From Paenibacillus odorifer (GTDB taxonomy: Bacteria; Bacillota; Bacilli; Paenibacillales; Paenibacillaceae), in the NCBI RefSeq assembly GCF_000758725.1, contig NZ_CP009428.1, forward strand, positions 5,332,001-5,396,000: a stretch of 64,000 nt of DNA, given 5' to 3'. The position numbers and the translations under genes were made by a program. The notes beneath the pieces are model-generated. The model had not been told where the DNA came from and made no database searches. It worked only from the letters and a program-made list of their open reading frames with translations. Below, one piece after another: positions 16,536-25,617 of the stretch. Every line of letters starts with the position of its first letter. Position 1 is the first letter of the stretch.

Positions 16536-18719
16536 TTACTCCCCCTCAGAATCGCTTCCAGCCGCCGTTTGCACATAGGAAGGAACTTCCCCATTATGGA
16601 GCAGCCACAGCTCATGGAGAGCACGTGTACAGCCGACATACATCAGCTTCGCGTCCCAAGCCGTCGCCCCGTAATGGTCTTGATCGGCATCTGCTAAGAT
16701 CACTGCATCGAACTCCAAACCTTTTGATAAATAGACAGGCAGCACCGATAGCCCACCCTGATATTGGGTCATACTGCCATCAATCAGATGAATATCTTCA
16801 AAATGCTGTGCCAGCTCCGCATATAGTTCTGCAGCCTCATGAAGATTTCTTGTTAGGACAGCCACCGTACGGTATTCCCTTCCTGACAGAGACTTCAGTG
16901 CAGAGGTTATTGTCCGCAAGCGAGCTTGCTCATCAGCCACCAGTTCCCCGTTATCCTCACCGTAGGCGATCATACGCACGGGATCTCCACTACGAAACAC
17001 AGGAACAGCCAGCAATGAGCTCTCCACACCTGAAGATAGAATTCCATTAGCGAAGTCTATAATTTCCATAGTAGAACGATAGCTGCGTGTCAGCGCGTGA
17101 TAAGCAGTGTTCTCAGGGGCAAACAACGTCTGCATCTCTTCCCACGCGTGTACGCCTTTATAGGCATGTATACCCTGCGAGAGGTCACCCAGGATCGTAA
17201 AGGAATGGCCTCGCACATATAAATCCAGAACGGCAATTTGGAAAGGTGAAAAATCCTGAGCCTCATCGATTACTACATGGTCAAAGCGAGTAACGCCCTC
17301 ATCACCGTTCAAAAGATAATGGATATACAGCAGCGGAGGTAAATCCTCTTCACGTATGATGCCTTTTTTCAGCTCTTTTGCCGTTTCCTTCAGTACAGCT
17401 GCCGGAATTTCCTCAGGCGGTTCAATCGGCCAATCCTCAGGAAGTTTAGCTGCTCGGAAAATTTGCTTATAGATCGTTAATGGATCATATTTAGGCCATT
17501 TGGCACTATAAGCCTTCTCTCGCTGCGCGCCTTTTTTCTTGCGATCCTTCATAGCAGCAGCTGAAGGGCTCTTCTTCAGTTCCATCTCAATCCAGCGATG
17601 AATCCGCGCCATTACCCGTTCCTTGCGCTTAGCTGGAGGATAGGGAGCATACTCCTCATTATGCCAGCGCAAAATCATAGAACGGCGTAGCACCGCACCC
17701 TCCCACGGGCTAAAATCACCCTCAGGTACAGAGCTGCTTTCCAATAGCTTGATGCTGGACTCTATGATTCCCATCAGCACCGTGGAACCCTTGAAGCGCC
17801 CTGGTGTCTCTTCTGTAATTACCGGCATGCCGCCAGGGGTTTCGAACCAGCGGTTCATCGTCTCCGTCGCATCCTGTTCCGGCAATTCCAGTCCTAGTAC
17901 ATTAGCTGCCCAATCCGGAAATGTACTTTGAGCAATATTACCTACCCCGAGCTCAGGCAATACATCCGAGATGTAATCTAAAAACATCCGGTTTGGTGCA
18001 AAAATGATCATTTTTTCCGCAGAAACCTGATCCTTGTATTGATACAGCAGAAAAGCAAGCCTGTGCAGTGCAACGGTTGTTTTACCGCTTCCTGCCACGC
18101 CCTGAATGATCAGCGCTGTATTCTTGGCAGCACGGATAATCTTGTCCTGCTCCTCTTGTATGGTCGATACGATATCCCGTAGGCGATTATCCTTATTCTC
18201 CCCAAGTCGATAGACGAGAAACTCATCTGATACTATCGGTGCATCGCTTTCCCGATTGTACGTATCCGCGACCCGCTCCAGAATTTGCTTCCGAATCACG
18301 ACGTTGCGTTTGAGGTATACCAGCCCCTCTATCAATCCCTCAGGAGCTTCATAGGAGGCTGGCTCGGTACCGCCGGTAAACGAATAGAACAGGCTTGCTA
18401 CCGGTGCGCGCCAGTCGATGACTAGCGGACGGTCGCTTACCTGCTCACGGTCTACGCCGATTTTGCCTATATAGAGTGCCTTCCGTTCATTCTCATCATT
18501 GCCTTGAAAATCAAGCCGTCCGAAATAAGGCTCCTGCCTAAGCTTGGCAAGATCTTTGCGCTTCTGATCACGGTTCGCTTCCAGCACCTGTTCCGTATAG
18601 TCATGTCCCGTGTACACTGGTGTCTGCTGGAGCTTCTCCAGCAAAGTGTCAATTTCAGTAAGCGCTTGATTCAGCCTGTCTTCTTCCTCTTGATAGGCAC
18701 TTTGAAAGTTGTCTTCCAA
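16536..18719 (-). CDS. helD: HelD-like UvrD/Rep-type ATPase
   Basis: Superfamily 1 helicase-like motor resembling HelD, which in Bacillus binds RNA polymerase and strips it from nucleic acid for recycling. The N-terminal coiled-coil arm (about 1-70) inserts into the polymerase in known HelD structures. Walker A GVAGSGKTT is at 207-215; Walker B reads VVIDEAQDFSP; motif IV-VI segments include LTRSYRST, LPVYLSKGLEFDAVI and MYVGCTRALHELW. Length is 727. The TTG start has GGAGG 9 bases upstream. Single gene with its own promoter; the 51-bp repeat array begins just upstream of that promoter. Confidence 0.9.
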   Translation of the reverse strand: MEDNFQSAYQEEEDRLNQALTEIDTLLEKLQQTPVYTGHDYTEQVLEANRDQKRKDLAKLRQEPYFGRLDFQGNDENERKALYIGKIGVDREQVSDRPLVIDWRAPVASLFYSFTGGTEPASYEAPEGLIEGLVYLKRNVVIRKQILERVADTYNRESDAPIVSDEFLVYRLGENKDNRLRDIVSTIQEEQDKIIRAAKNTALIIQGVAGSGKTTVALHRLAFLLYQYKDQVSAEKMIIFAPNRMFLDYISDVLPELGVGNIAQSTFPDWAANVLGLELPEQDATETMNRWFETPGGMPVITEETPGRFKGSTVLMGIIESSIKLLESSSVPEGDFSPWEGAVLRRSMILRWHNEEYAPYPPAKRKERVMARIHRWIEMELKKSPSAAAMKDRKKKGAQREKAYSAKWPKYDPLTIYKQIFRAAKLPEDWPIEPPEEIPAAVLKETAKELKKGIIREEDLPPLLYIHYLLNGDEGVTRFDHVVIDEAQDFSPFQIAVLDLYVRGHSFTILGDLSQGIHAYKGVHAWEEMQTLFAPENTAYHALTRSYRSTMEIIDFANGILSSGVESSLLAVPVFRSGDPVRMIAYGEDNGELVADEQARLRTITSALKSLSGREYRTVAVLTRNLHEAAELYAELAQHFEDIHLIDGSMTQYQGGLSVLPVYLSKGLEFDAVILADADQDHYGATAWDAKLMYVGCTRALHELWLLHNGEVPSYVQTAAGSDSEGE

Positions 18720-18796
18720 TTTCAGTTACCTCCTAAAAGTTTATCGAGCTTAAATTTTCATGCTCCTACGTCCATTTCTCACGCAAAAGGATACCC

Positions 18797-18826
18797 ATTG
18801 TAGCACAATCAGCGCTTAAATACCAA
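18797..18826 (-). promoter_or_regulatory. promoter of helD
   Basis: Minus-strand TTGGTA, 18-base spacer, TACAAT, about 75 bases before the helD start. Confidence 0.55.
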
Positions 18827-18859
18827 ATCTTTCAAATGATTTGACTAAACTTATAAGTT

Positions 18860-19417
18860 CTCCAACCTAAAACCCTTTGGTGCTCCTTAGCTCGCACAAG
18901 CGTCGAATATTTAGGACACACCAAAGGTGTTTTTGCCTTTGATTTCGGCGCTTACATACATTTAGCACGGATCAAAGGCATTTTTGCCTTTGGTTTCGGC
19001 GTACACGCACATTTAGCTCCAATCAACGGTGTTTATACCTTTGATTTCTTCGTCTATGCGCTTTTAGCTCGAATCTACGGTATTTATACCTTTGATCTCG
19101 ACGTCTACGCGTATTCGGCTCCAATCAACGGTATTTATACCTTTGATTTCGACGTCTACGCGCATTTAGCTCCAATCAACGGTATTTATACCTTTGATCT
19201 CGACGTCTACGCGTATTCGGCTCGAATCTACGGTATTTATACCTTTGATTTCGACTTCTACGCGCATTTAGCTCCATTCAACGGTATTTATACCTTTGAT
19301 TTCGTCGTCTACGCACATTTAGCTCCAATCAACGGTATTTATACCTTTGATTTCGACGTCTACGCGCATTTAGCTCCAATCAACGGTATTTTTCCCTTTG
19401 ATTTCAACGCTGGCTAA
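18860..19417. repeat. array of about ten 51-bp palindromic repeats
   Basis: The unit is 51 bases, repeated without spacers from about 18911 to 19417, with a degraded unit before. Each unit centres on an imperfect dyad: ATCAACGGTAT-TT-ATACCTTTGAT in most copies, ATCAAAGGCA-TTTT-TGCCTTTGGT in an outer one. The stem changes from GGC/GCC to GGT/ACC on both arms, so the pairing is kept while sequence varies. Outer (left) units are most diverged. The array fills most of the 753-base gap between the purine permease 3' end and helD. One frame on the plus strand is open throughout but has no start codon. No named family recognised. Confidence 0.9.
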
Positions 19418-19472
19418 TAGAGCTGATTAGTGAACAACAGTTCCCTCGTAATCAAAGAAACTGGATGCCGCA

Positions 19473-20771
19473 CTATAACACAGCCTGCAAAATAAAGTTA
19501 GCTACAAACAAACCAGCAATCCCATACAGCGCAGGTGGCACTTCCTTCCCTTTGCCCAGCGCCAGCTTCACAATCGGGTAGGTAATAAAACCAAAAGCCA
19601 TACCATCCACAATGCTATAGGTGAATGGAATCATAACCATGATTAGAAAAGACGGGAACAGCTCGGTCAAATCACTCAAGTCCATCTCACGCACATTCTG
19701 TACCATAAGTCCGCCGATCACAATCAGGATCGGTGCGATCGCACTATCGGGAATATAGGATAACAACGGAAGGAATAAGAAGGTCGCCCCAAATAGAAGC
19801 CCTGTCACCAGCGAGGTGAGACCCGAACGCCCGCCCGCAGCTATTCCTGCATTAGATTCTGCAGCGGCCACGACTGGACTGCTTCCGAAAAGACCCGCGG
19901 CGATATTGGCAAGCGAGAGCGCACGCAGGCTGCTTTTGAAGCGTTCTGGACGGCCTGCCATCATCGTCTGTGAGGCTACAAGACCGATATTTTCAAATAC
20001 AACGATTAACAATAACAGGAATACAGCAATCCAGAACACAATGCTCACAATACCGCTCCAGTCCATTCCGAAAAATAGGCCGCCATAACCTGAGAATACA
20101 TGCCCTGAAGCTTGTTTTTCCGGTGCATGTGCAGCTCCCAGAAGATAGGCTAGTCCTGTACCAACCAGCATACTTATCAGCAGGCCGCCGTTAGTTCCCC
20201 GGATAAATAACACTAAAGCCAGCAATAAAGTCACACAGGATGTAATAACTGCAGGATCACTAAAATGTCCTATGGCAACAAAAGTAGTCTGATGGGCAAT
20301 CACTATCCCGCTCTTTTGCAGCCCTATAAAAGTCAGAAATAGCCCTATACCGACTGTAATGGCATGCTGCAGGTTTTGGGGAATTGCCTCACTAAGAATA
20401 CGATAAAGTGATGTAAAGGCCACGATAGCGAATAACACGCCTGTTATAACGACTACAGTAAGCGCCTCTCTCCAGTCCAGTTTCATGGAATGAACAAGCG
20501 TATAAGTGAAAAATGCGTTAATCCCCATCCCGGGAACCACGATGATAGGCGTCTTCCCGCCGAAAGCCATCAGCAGACAGCCGGTAATTGCGGTCAACAG
20601 TGTAGCCACCATTGCCGGTCTAAGCGGCATCCCTGCGTCATGGAGAATCGTCGCATTCACCATAACAATATAAACTGAAGCAAAATAGGAGAGAATCCCT
20701 GCCGCCCATTCCCGTTTCCAGTCATTCTCAGGCGCAAGCCCCACACTATTTCGCCAAAAATTCGATTTCAT
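19473..20771 (-). CDS. NCS2-family purine permease, AzgA/PbuG-like
   Basis: Proton-coupled uptake of hypoxanthine, guanine or adenine is expected for this branch (AzgA-like: PbuG, PbuO). The protein has 12-14 hydrophobic segments. The family-specific PGMGINAFFTYTLV near segment 3 and the ESNAGIAAGGRSGLTSLVTG motif (TT-ES-SG type) near segment 10 mark it as AzgA-like, not UraA-like. Start is the ATG with GGAGG 9 bases upstream; a TTG two codons earlier is less well placed. Monocistronic by spacing. The upstream region was checked for a purine riboswitch, and I could not recognise one. Confidence 0.88.
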   Translation of the reverse strand: MKSNFWRNSVGLAPENDWKREWAAGILSYFASVYIVMVNATILHDAGMPLRPAMVATLLTAITGCLLMAFGGKTPIIVVPGMGINAFFTYTLVHSMKLDWREALTVVVITGVLFAIVAFTSLYRILSEAIPQNLQHAITVGIGLFLTFIGLQKSGIVIAHQTTFVAIGHFSDPAVITSCVTLLLALVLFIRGTNGGLLISMLVGTGLAYLLGAAHAPEKQASGHVFSGYGGLFFGMDWSGIVSIVFWIAVFLLLLIVVFENIGLVASQTMMAGRPERFKSSLRALSLANIAAGLFGSSPVVAAAESNAGIAAGGRSGLTSLVTGLLFGATFLFLPLLSYIPDSAIAPILIVIGGLMVQNVREMDLSDLTELFPSFLIMVMIPFTYSIVDGMAFGFITYPIVKLALGKGKEVPPALYGIAGLFVANFILQAVL

Positions 20772-20908
20772 GTACAAAAACCTCCACTGATATTAAGTTC
20801 CGCAGGCGGATATTACCCGGATTATAAATCTTATAATCAGCCGTTCATCCCGGTTCAGCTATTATGCCTATTTATGGCCTGCTTATTGCAGAGCCCGCCT
20901 GTTAACGA

Positions 20909-20957
20909 CAACAAAAGGGCGTACGCAGCCGGATTCCAGCTACTCGCCCTTTTGTCC
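20909..20957. terminator. terminator of tcdA
   Basis: ACAAAAGGGCG pairs with CGCCCTTTTGT; a second internal stem (GCAGCCGGA against TCCAGCT) extends it. It lies 55 bases after the tcdA stop on the minus strand. Confidence 0.8.
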
Positions 20958-21009
20958 ATTACTCTAATCCTATAACTATAATTGAAACAGCCTCAGCTCA
21001 GCGATTCAC

Positions 21010-21765
21010 TTACAAGCTGACGCCTCCAGCCTCAAGCAAATCACGCACGGCAACGCTGACCATGATTAGGCCGGCTACCGGTGGAACAAATGAATTGCTG
21101 GCTGGCGGTTGTTTCGCTTTACGTCGATCCGGCGCATTCTCCGGAACAATCTTGTCCGTAACATCCTGACGTGGCTTCATTGGCGGCTCCGTAGAGAAGA
21201 CCACCTTCACGCCTTTCTTAATCCCATCCTTACGCAGCTTCTGGCGAATGACACGGGCAATCGGATCATACGTTGTCTTGGAAATGTCCGCTACCTGGAA
21301 TCTTGTAGGATCCATTTTGTTGGCAGCGCCCATGCTTGAGATCATAGGAATTCCACGTGACAGACATTCTTTAATCAAATGTACCTTGTAGATAATCGTA
21401 TCCGAGGCATCAATCACATAATCCGGTTTCAGCTTGAACAGTTCCTCATAGGTTTCTTCCGTATAGAACATGTTCAGCGCAATCGCTTCACATTCCGGAT
21501 TAATCAGCTTCACGCGATCCACCATCAGTTCGGCCTTCTTTTGCCCAACCGTAGTAGTAAGTGCGTGAATCTGCCGATTCACATTGGTAATGTCGACAGA
21601 ATCCTTATCAATCAGAATCAGTCTGCCGATCCCGCTACGAGCCAATGCCTCAACAGCCATACCGCCAACACCGCCGATACCAAGTACCGCTACTGTGCTG
21701 TTCTTCATAATCTCCAGACCTTCCGGTCCGATCGCCAGTTCCGTACGTGAGAACTGATGCAGCAT
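21010..21765 (-). CDS. tcdA: tRNA threonylcarbamoyladenosine dehydratase TcdA
   Basis: E1-like ATP-dependent enzyme that cyclises t6A37 of ANN-decoding tRNAs to ct6A. Nucleotide-binding motif VAVLGIGGVGGMAVEALARSG, the substrate segment DKDSVDITNVNRQ and YVIDASDTIIYKV are typical of the ThiF/MoeB fold; TcdA members have the long C-terminal part with PSNSFVPPVAGL-like ending (here ASNSFVPPVAGLIM). Start MLHQFSRTEL has AAGGAGG 8 bases upstream. Neighbour order hisS-aspS-tcdA is the same as in B. subtilis, supporting the assignment over other ThiF-like proteins. Confidence 0.92.
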   Translation of the reverse strand: MLHQFSRTELAIGPEGLEIMKNSTVAVLGIGGVGGMAVEALARSGIGRLILIDKDSVDITNVNRQIHALTTTVGQKKAELMVDRVKLINPECEAIALNMFYTEETYEELFKLKPDYVIDASDTIIYKVHLIKECLSRGIPMISSMGAANKMDPTRFQVADISKTTYDPIARVIRQKLRKDGIKKGVKVVFSTEPPMKPRQDVTDKIVPENAPDRRKAKQPPASNSFVPPVAGLIMVSVAVRDLLEAGGVSL

Positions 21766-21826
21766 GAGGTCAGCCTCCTTCAAAAGCTATGGCGAAGCAG
21801 AAATCTGCCTCGCCCGCTTTATTTAA

Positions 21827-23611
21827 TTATTCTTTTTCTTTTTCTTTCTTTGGTTTAAGGGCCAGCTTAATGTGCAGTTGCTCCAATTGTGAACCGTCTA
21901 CTGGTGCAGGTGCATCCATAAGCAGGTCCGTTGCACTTGCCGTTTTCGGGAATGCGATGGTTTCGCGCAGATTTGTACGACCCGCCAGCAGCATGATTAG
22001 ACGATCTAAACCGAAGGCGATACCACCGTGTGGAGGTGTACCATATTCGAACGCATCCATCAGGTAACCGAACTTCTCGTAAGCAACCTCTTCTGTGAAG
22101 CCGAGAGCTTGGAACATTTTTTCCTGTACTTCACGTTTGTAAATCCGCATGGAGCCGCCGCCTACTTCATAACCGTTCAGAACGATATCGTAGGCTTGTG
22201 CACGAATTGCACCTGGATCTGTGTCGAACAGATGCAGATCCTCTTCACGCGGACGAGTGAACGGATGGTGTTCTGCTACATAACGTTTCTGATCTTCATC
22301 ATAACCAAGCAATGGGAAGTCAGTCACCCAAGCGAACTTGAACACGTTATCGTCGATCAGACCCAGCTGACGTCCGATTTTGACACGAAGGGCGCCTAGA
22401 ACGTCCGCTACAACCTTTTTGGTATCAGCGGAGAACAACAGTAGGTCGCCTTCTTCAGCGCCTGTACGCTCCTTCACAGCGGCAATTTCTTCTTCAGTGA
22501 AGAATTTGACAATCGGTCCTTTGAACTCGCCGTCTTTCACTTGAATCCAAGCCAAACCTTTCGCACCATAACGCGCAGCATAAGGTCCGAGATCATCGAT
22601 TTCTTTACGAGTCCAAGTCCCGCAGCCTTTAGCATTTAGACATTTCACTTCTCCGCCCTTTTCGATCACAGAAGCAAATACCTTTACGCCACTTGTTGCA
22701 ACAATATCGTTCATTTCTACAAGCTCTAATCCAAAACGCAGGTCAGGTTTGTCTGAACCGTATTTGCCCATTGCCTCAGCATAAGTCAAACGTTGGAATG
22801 GAAGCTGAATATCCGCTCCTACAGTTTCTTTGAACAAACGCTGCATTAGGTTCTCCATCATGCCAAGCAACTCATCTTGAGACAGGAATGAAGTCTCGAT
22901 GTCCACTTGTGTAAATTCCGGCTGGCGGTCAGCACGCAAATCTTCATCACGGAAACAACGAGCAATTTGATAATAGCGTTCAACGCCACCCACCATCAAA
23001 AGCTGCTTGTAGATTTGTGGAGATTGAGGCAATGCGAAAAACTCGCCTTCATGCACACGGCTTGGCACCAAATAATCACGCGCACCTTCCGGTGAGCTCT
23101 TAGTTAGGATTGGTGTCTCTACGTCAATAAATCCTTCACTGTCAAGGAAATCGCGGAAAATCTTAGAAGCTTTCGAGCGTAGCAACAGTGTTTTTTGCAT
23201 TTCCGGACGACGCAGATCCAGGTAACGATATTTCAGACGAAGAGATTCGTCTACTTCCACTCCATCTTCGATGAAGAATGGAGGAGTCTTAGCAGCGTTC
23301 AGCACTTCGATATCTGTAATTTGAACTTCAATCTCACCTGTTGGCAGATTGCGGTTAATAGTTTCTTCATCACGTTTAACCACTTTTCCTTTGACAGCCA
23401 AAACATACTCACTGCGAACCTTATCCGCAATTTGCAGTGCTTCGCCGGAGTAGTCCGGGTTGAATACAACTTGCACAATACCGCTTCTGTCACGCAGGTC
23501 AATAAAAAGTACGCCCCCAAGGTCGCGGCGGGTCTGGACCCATCCGTTTAAGGTTACCGTTTGTCCAATATGTTCTGGTGTTAATTGCCCACAGTTATGA
23601 CTTCTTTGCAT
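21827..23611 (-). CDS. aspS: aspartyl-tRNA synthetase AspS
   Basis: Class II synthetase of the bacterial type charging tRNA-Asp (594 residues). The N-terminal OB-fold anticodon-binding domain (GWVQTRRDLGGVLFIDLRD) is followed by the catalytic core with motif 2 FRDEDLRADRQPEFTQVD and motif 3 GIAFGLDRLIML; a GAD insertion domain lies between. The C-terminal tail ends in a run of Lys and Glu. It is 55 bases downstream of hisS and is probably co-transcribed under the T-box leader. Confidence 0.97.
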   Translation of the reverse strand: MQRSHNCGQLTPEHIGQTVTLNGWVQTRRDLGGVLFIDLRDRSGIVQVVFNPDYSGEALQIADKVRSEYVLAVKGKVVKRDEETINRNLPTGEIEVQITDIEVLNAAKTPPFFIEDGVEVDESLRLKYRYLDLRRPEMQKTLLLRSKASKIFRDFLDSEGFIDVETPILTKSSPEGARDYLVPSRVHEGEFFALPQSPQIYKQLLMVGGVERYYQIARCFRDEDLRADRQPEFTQVDIETSFLSQDELLGMMENLMQRLFKETVGADIQLPFQRLTYAEAMGKYGSDKPDLRFGLELVEMNDIVATSGVKVFASVIEKGGEVKCLNAKGCGTWTRKEIDDLGPYAARYGAKGLAWIQVKDGEFKGPIVKFFTEEEIAAVKERTGAEEGDLLLFSADTKKVVADVLGALRVKIGRQLGLIDDNVFKFAWVTDFPLLGYDEDQKRYVAEHHPFTRPREEDLHLFDTDPGAIRAQAYDIVLNGYEVGGGSMRIYKREVQEKMFQALGFTEEVAYEKFGYLMDAFEYGTPPHGGIAFGLDRLIMLLAGRTNLRETIAFPKTASATDLLMDAPAPVDGSQLEQLHIKLALKPKKEKEKE

Positions 23612-23666
23612 AATTCACCATTCCCCTTTTTATTTAAAAATACATTTCTACTTAAAAAGTCTTCTT

Positions 23667-24920
23667 CTATACCAACGCCTGAGCCAGCTCTTCGAGCTTC
23701 ACAGTCTGCTGTTCCCCTGTGCTCATCGACTTCAGCGCAATTACACCATTCTTCAGCTCGTCTTCGCCAAGAATCGCAGTATAACGTGCCGACATACGGT
23801 CAGCTGACTTCATCTGCGCCTTCATCTTCCGGCCGAGGTAGTCGCGTTCTGCCGAGAACCCTTGGCTACGCAGAAAGTATAGCTGCTTGGAGATTTCAAT
23901 GTCAGCCTCTTCGCCAAGAGCTACAAAATACACATCCAGTGGCTTCGCAGTCTCCAGCTCTACCTTCTGATCCTCCAGAATAAGAAGAATACGCTCCAGC
24001 CCGATCCCAAAACCAATACCCGGTTGATCCGGTCCACCGATTTCTTCAACCAAACCGTTGTACCGGCCTCCGCCGCCTACGGTATCAATAGAGCCAATGC
24101 CAGCTGCTTTATATTCAAACGCAGTATGCGTGTAATAATCCAAACCACGTACAAGACGAGAATTAATCGTGAACTCTACACCCATAATGTCGAGATGCAT
24201 CTTAACCTTCTCAAAATGAGTTATGCATTCATCATCCAAACTGTCCAAAATAGAAGGGGCATCTGTAAATTTATCCTGATCCACCTTGCAATCCAGCACA
24301 CGAAGCGGATTACGCTCGATTCGACGCTGACAGTCACTACAGAGGTTATCCTTCATCGGTCTAAGGAATCCCAGCAGCTTCTCCCGGTAAGCCGCACGGC
24401 TTGGTGCATTACCCACGGAATTAAGCTCCACTCTTACATCCTTAAGACCTAGATCCTTATAGAACTGATAGCCCATAGAGATTACTTCTGCATCAATAGC
24501 CGGATCCACGGCCCCAAACGCCTCAATCCCAAACTGATGGAACTGGCGATATCTTCCGGCCTGCGGACGCTCATAACGGAACATAGGTCCGATATAATAC
24601 AGCTTGCTTACATCAGGTTCACCGTATAGCTTGTTCTGAACGTAAGCCCGCACGACACCAGCCGTTCCTTCTGGACGAAGAGCCAAATCACGGTCGCCTT
24701 TGTCCTTGAACGTATACATTTCGCCTTCCACAATATCCGTTGTTTCGCCTACTCCACGTTCGAATAACCCTGTGTGCTCAAACATAGGTGTGCGAATTTC
24801 CCGGTAGTTAAAACGGCGGCATAAATCTCTGGCCTTCCCCTCAATATACTGCCATTTCTCCACAGCACCCGGAAGCACGTCCTGCGTTCCTGTTGGTTTC
24901 TCGAATCTTTCTTTAGCCAC
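23667..24920 (-). CDS. hisS: histidyl-tRNA synthetase HisS
   Basis: Class II synthetase charging tRNA-His (417 residues). It begins with GTQDVLPG, contains motif 2 (MFRYERPQAGRYRQFHQFG), the histidine-binding RGLDYYTHTAFEY and motif 3 GFGIGLERILL, and ends in the HGTP anticodon-binding domain. The start is GTG, set by AGGAGGG 7 bases upstream. First gene of the hisS-aspS operon, preceded by a T-box leader. Confidence 0.97.
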   Translation of the reverse strand: MAKERFEKPTGTQDVLPGAVEKWQYIEGKARDLCRRFNYREIRTPMFEHTGLFERGVGETTDIVEGEMYTFKDKGDRDLALRPEGTAGVVRAYVQNKLYGEPDVSKLYYIGPMFRYERPQAGRYRQFHQFGIEAFGAVDPAIDAEVISMGYQFYKDLGLKDVRVELNSVGNAPSRAAYREKLLGFLRPMKDNLCSDCQRRIERNPLRVLDCKVDQDKFTDAPSILDSLDDECITHFEKVKMHLDIMGVEFTINSRLVRGLDYYTHTAFEYKAAGIGSIDTVGGGGRYNGLVEEIGGPDQPGIGFGIGLERILLILEDQKVELETAKPLDVYFVALGEEADIEISKQLYFLRSQGFSAERDYLGRKMKAQMKSADRMSARYTAILGEDELKNGVIALKSMSTGEQQTVKLEELAQALV

Positions 24921-24989
24921 AGTCTATCCCTCCTAAAAAATAACCCCTCTAAAGCTGTTCTCTTCATCTGTTTCTATTGCAGAAATAGC

Positions 24990-25352
24990 AAAAAATCCCT
25001 CGTCCCTGTTTTATAAAAAAACAGGGACGAGGGATTATCATAACCAATAATACACCACGTGGTACCACCCACATTCCGGATCAGTAAAAATATACTGAAG
25101 CCGCTCAAAGCGGTTAACGCCCGCCTACGCGTAAACGGCTACTGATCGCGGCAATCAACACTGCCCACTTTCGCCGTACGTTCTCGGGGAGGTCATTCAT
25201 TCGCTCATCAACAGAATCCTTGCAGCCAAGCGATACCGGTTCATCATCCACTTAAGTAGATGTCATCCGAATCGACAAGGGATTCTTCTCTGGAGTTGTG
25301 GGTTCTCGAATTACTTGGTCCCGTCATCAAAACCATATGATAAAATCGTATA
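24990..25352 (-). promoter_or_regulatory. T-box leader of hisS-aspS
   Basis: tRNA-sensing riboswitch. The conserved T-box TGGGTGGTACCACG lies at 25058-25071 and is followed by a terminator: AATCCCTCGTCCCTGT paired with its complement and a T run (24990-25037). The 5' part has an AGTA motif (GACCAAGTAATT) as in stem I specifier loops. The opposing strand region reads GGATGACATC, where GAC (Asp) overlaps CAT (His). The bulge base after TGG is U, which pairs with A73 or wobbles with G73 (Asp) but not with C73 (His). The tRNA sensed is therefore uncertain; I lean to Asp or a dual design. Remaining leader folding was not worked out. Confidence 0.88.
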
Positions 25353-25359
25353 TTGTTAA

Positions 25360-25388
25360 TATTCTACTGAACTACTGCATTAAAGTCA
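25360..25388 (-). promoter_or_regulatory. promoter of the hisS-aspS leader
   Basis: Minus-strand TTGACT, 17-base spacer, TAGAAT, placing transcription start near 25352 just ahead of the T-box stem I. Confidence 0.75.
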
Positions 25389-25460
25389 AGGTAGTAAAAA
25401 GGATGCCTAGTATAAATTTTGACAGCTTCCGAGTTTTTTATTCAGCAATTATATTGTAAC

Positions 25461-25493
25461 AAAAAAATGACCTGCAGCCGAATGCTGCAGGTC
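25461..25493 (-). terminator. terminator after the hypothetical gene
   Basis: Minus strand GACCTGCAGC, loop ATTCG, GCTGCAGGTC, then seven T. It lies about 125 bases past the stop codon of the 149-residue hypothetical protein. The bases between (25494-25617) are AT-rich with no recognisable gene. Confidence 0.85.
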
Positions 25494-25617
25494 CATCATC
25501 ATATATTATTAAAAAGGGGGTCATGCCTTTATTATAAACACGCTATATTAAGGAATCATGTACGTAATATTACGATTATATTACATTCCATGAAAGCGGT
25601 TTATTTTTAATAGAATA

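Noticed and set aside
18857..19417. Open frame across the 51-bp array encoding a 17-residue repeat (LAPINGIYTFDFDVYAH-like)
   Set aside because: It is open for about 187 codons only because the unit length is a multiple of three. There is no ATG, GTG or TTG in frame, no ribosome-binding site, and unit-to-unit changes are not concentrated at third positions.
18911..19417. Minus-strand 16-codon frames (ATG to TAA) in each array unit
   Set aside because: Most units read MRVDVEIKGINTVDWS then stop, but several units lose the ATG and none has a ribosome-binding site; better explained by unit length.
18860..19417. CRISPR array
   Set aside because: Whole 51-bp units repeat without unique spacers, and no cas gene is in the window.
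20778..21009. Purine riboswitch before the AzgA-type permease
   Set aside because: I could not find the conserved loop sequences of the purine aptamer; only the tcdA terminator and small GC stems are visible.
25419..25610. 63-codon plus-strand frame after the hypothetical gene
   Set aside because: Runs straight through the strong terminator hairpin and has no ribosome-binding site.
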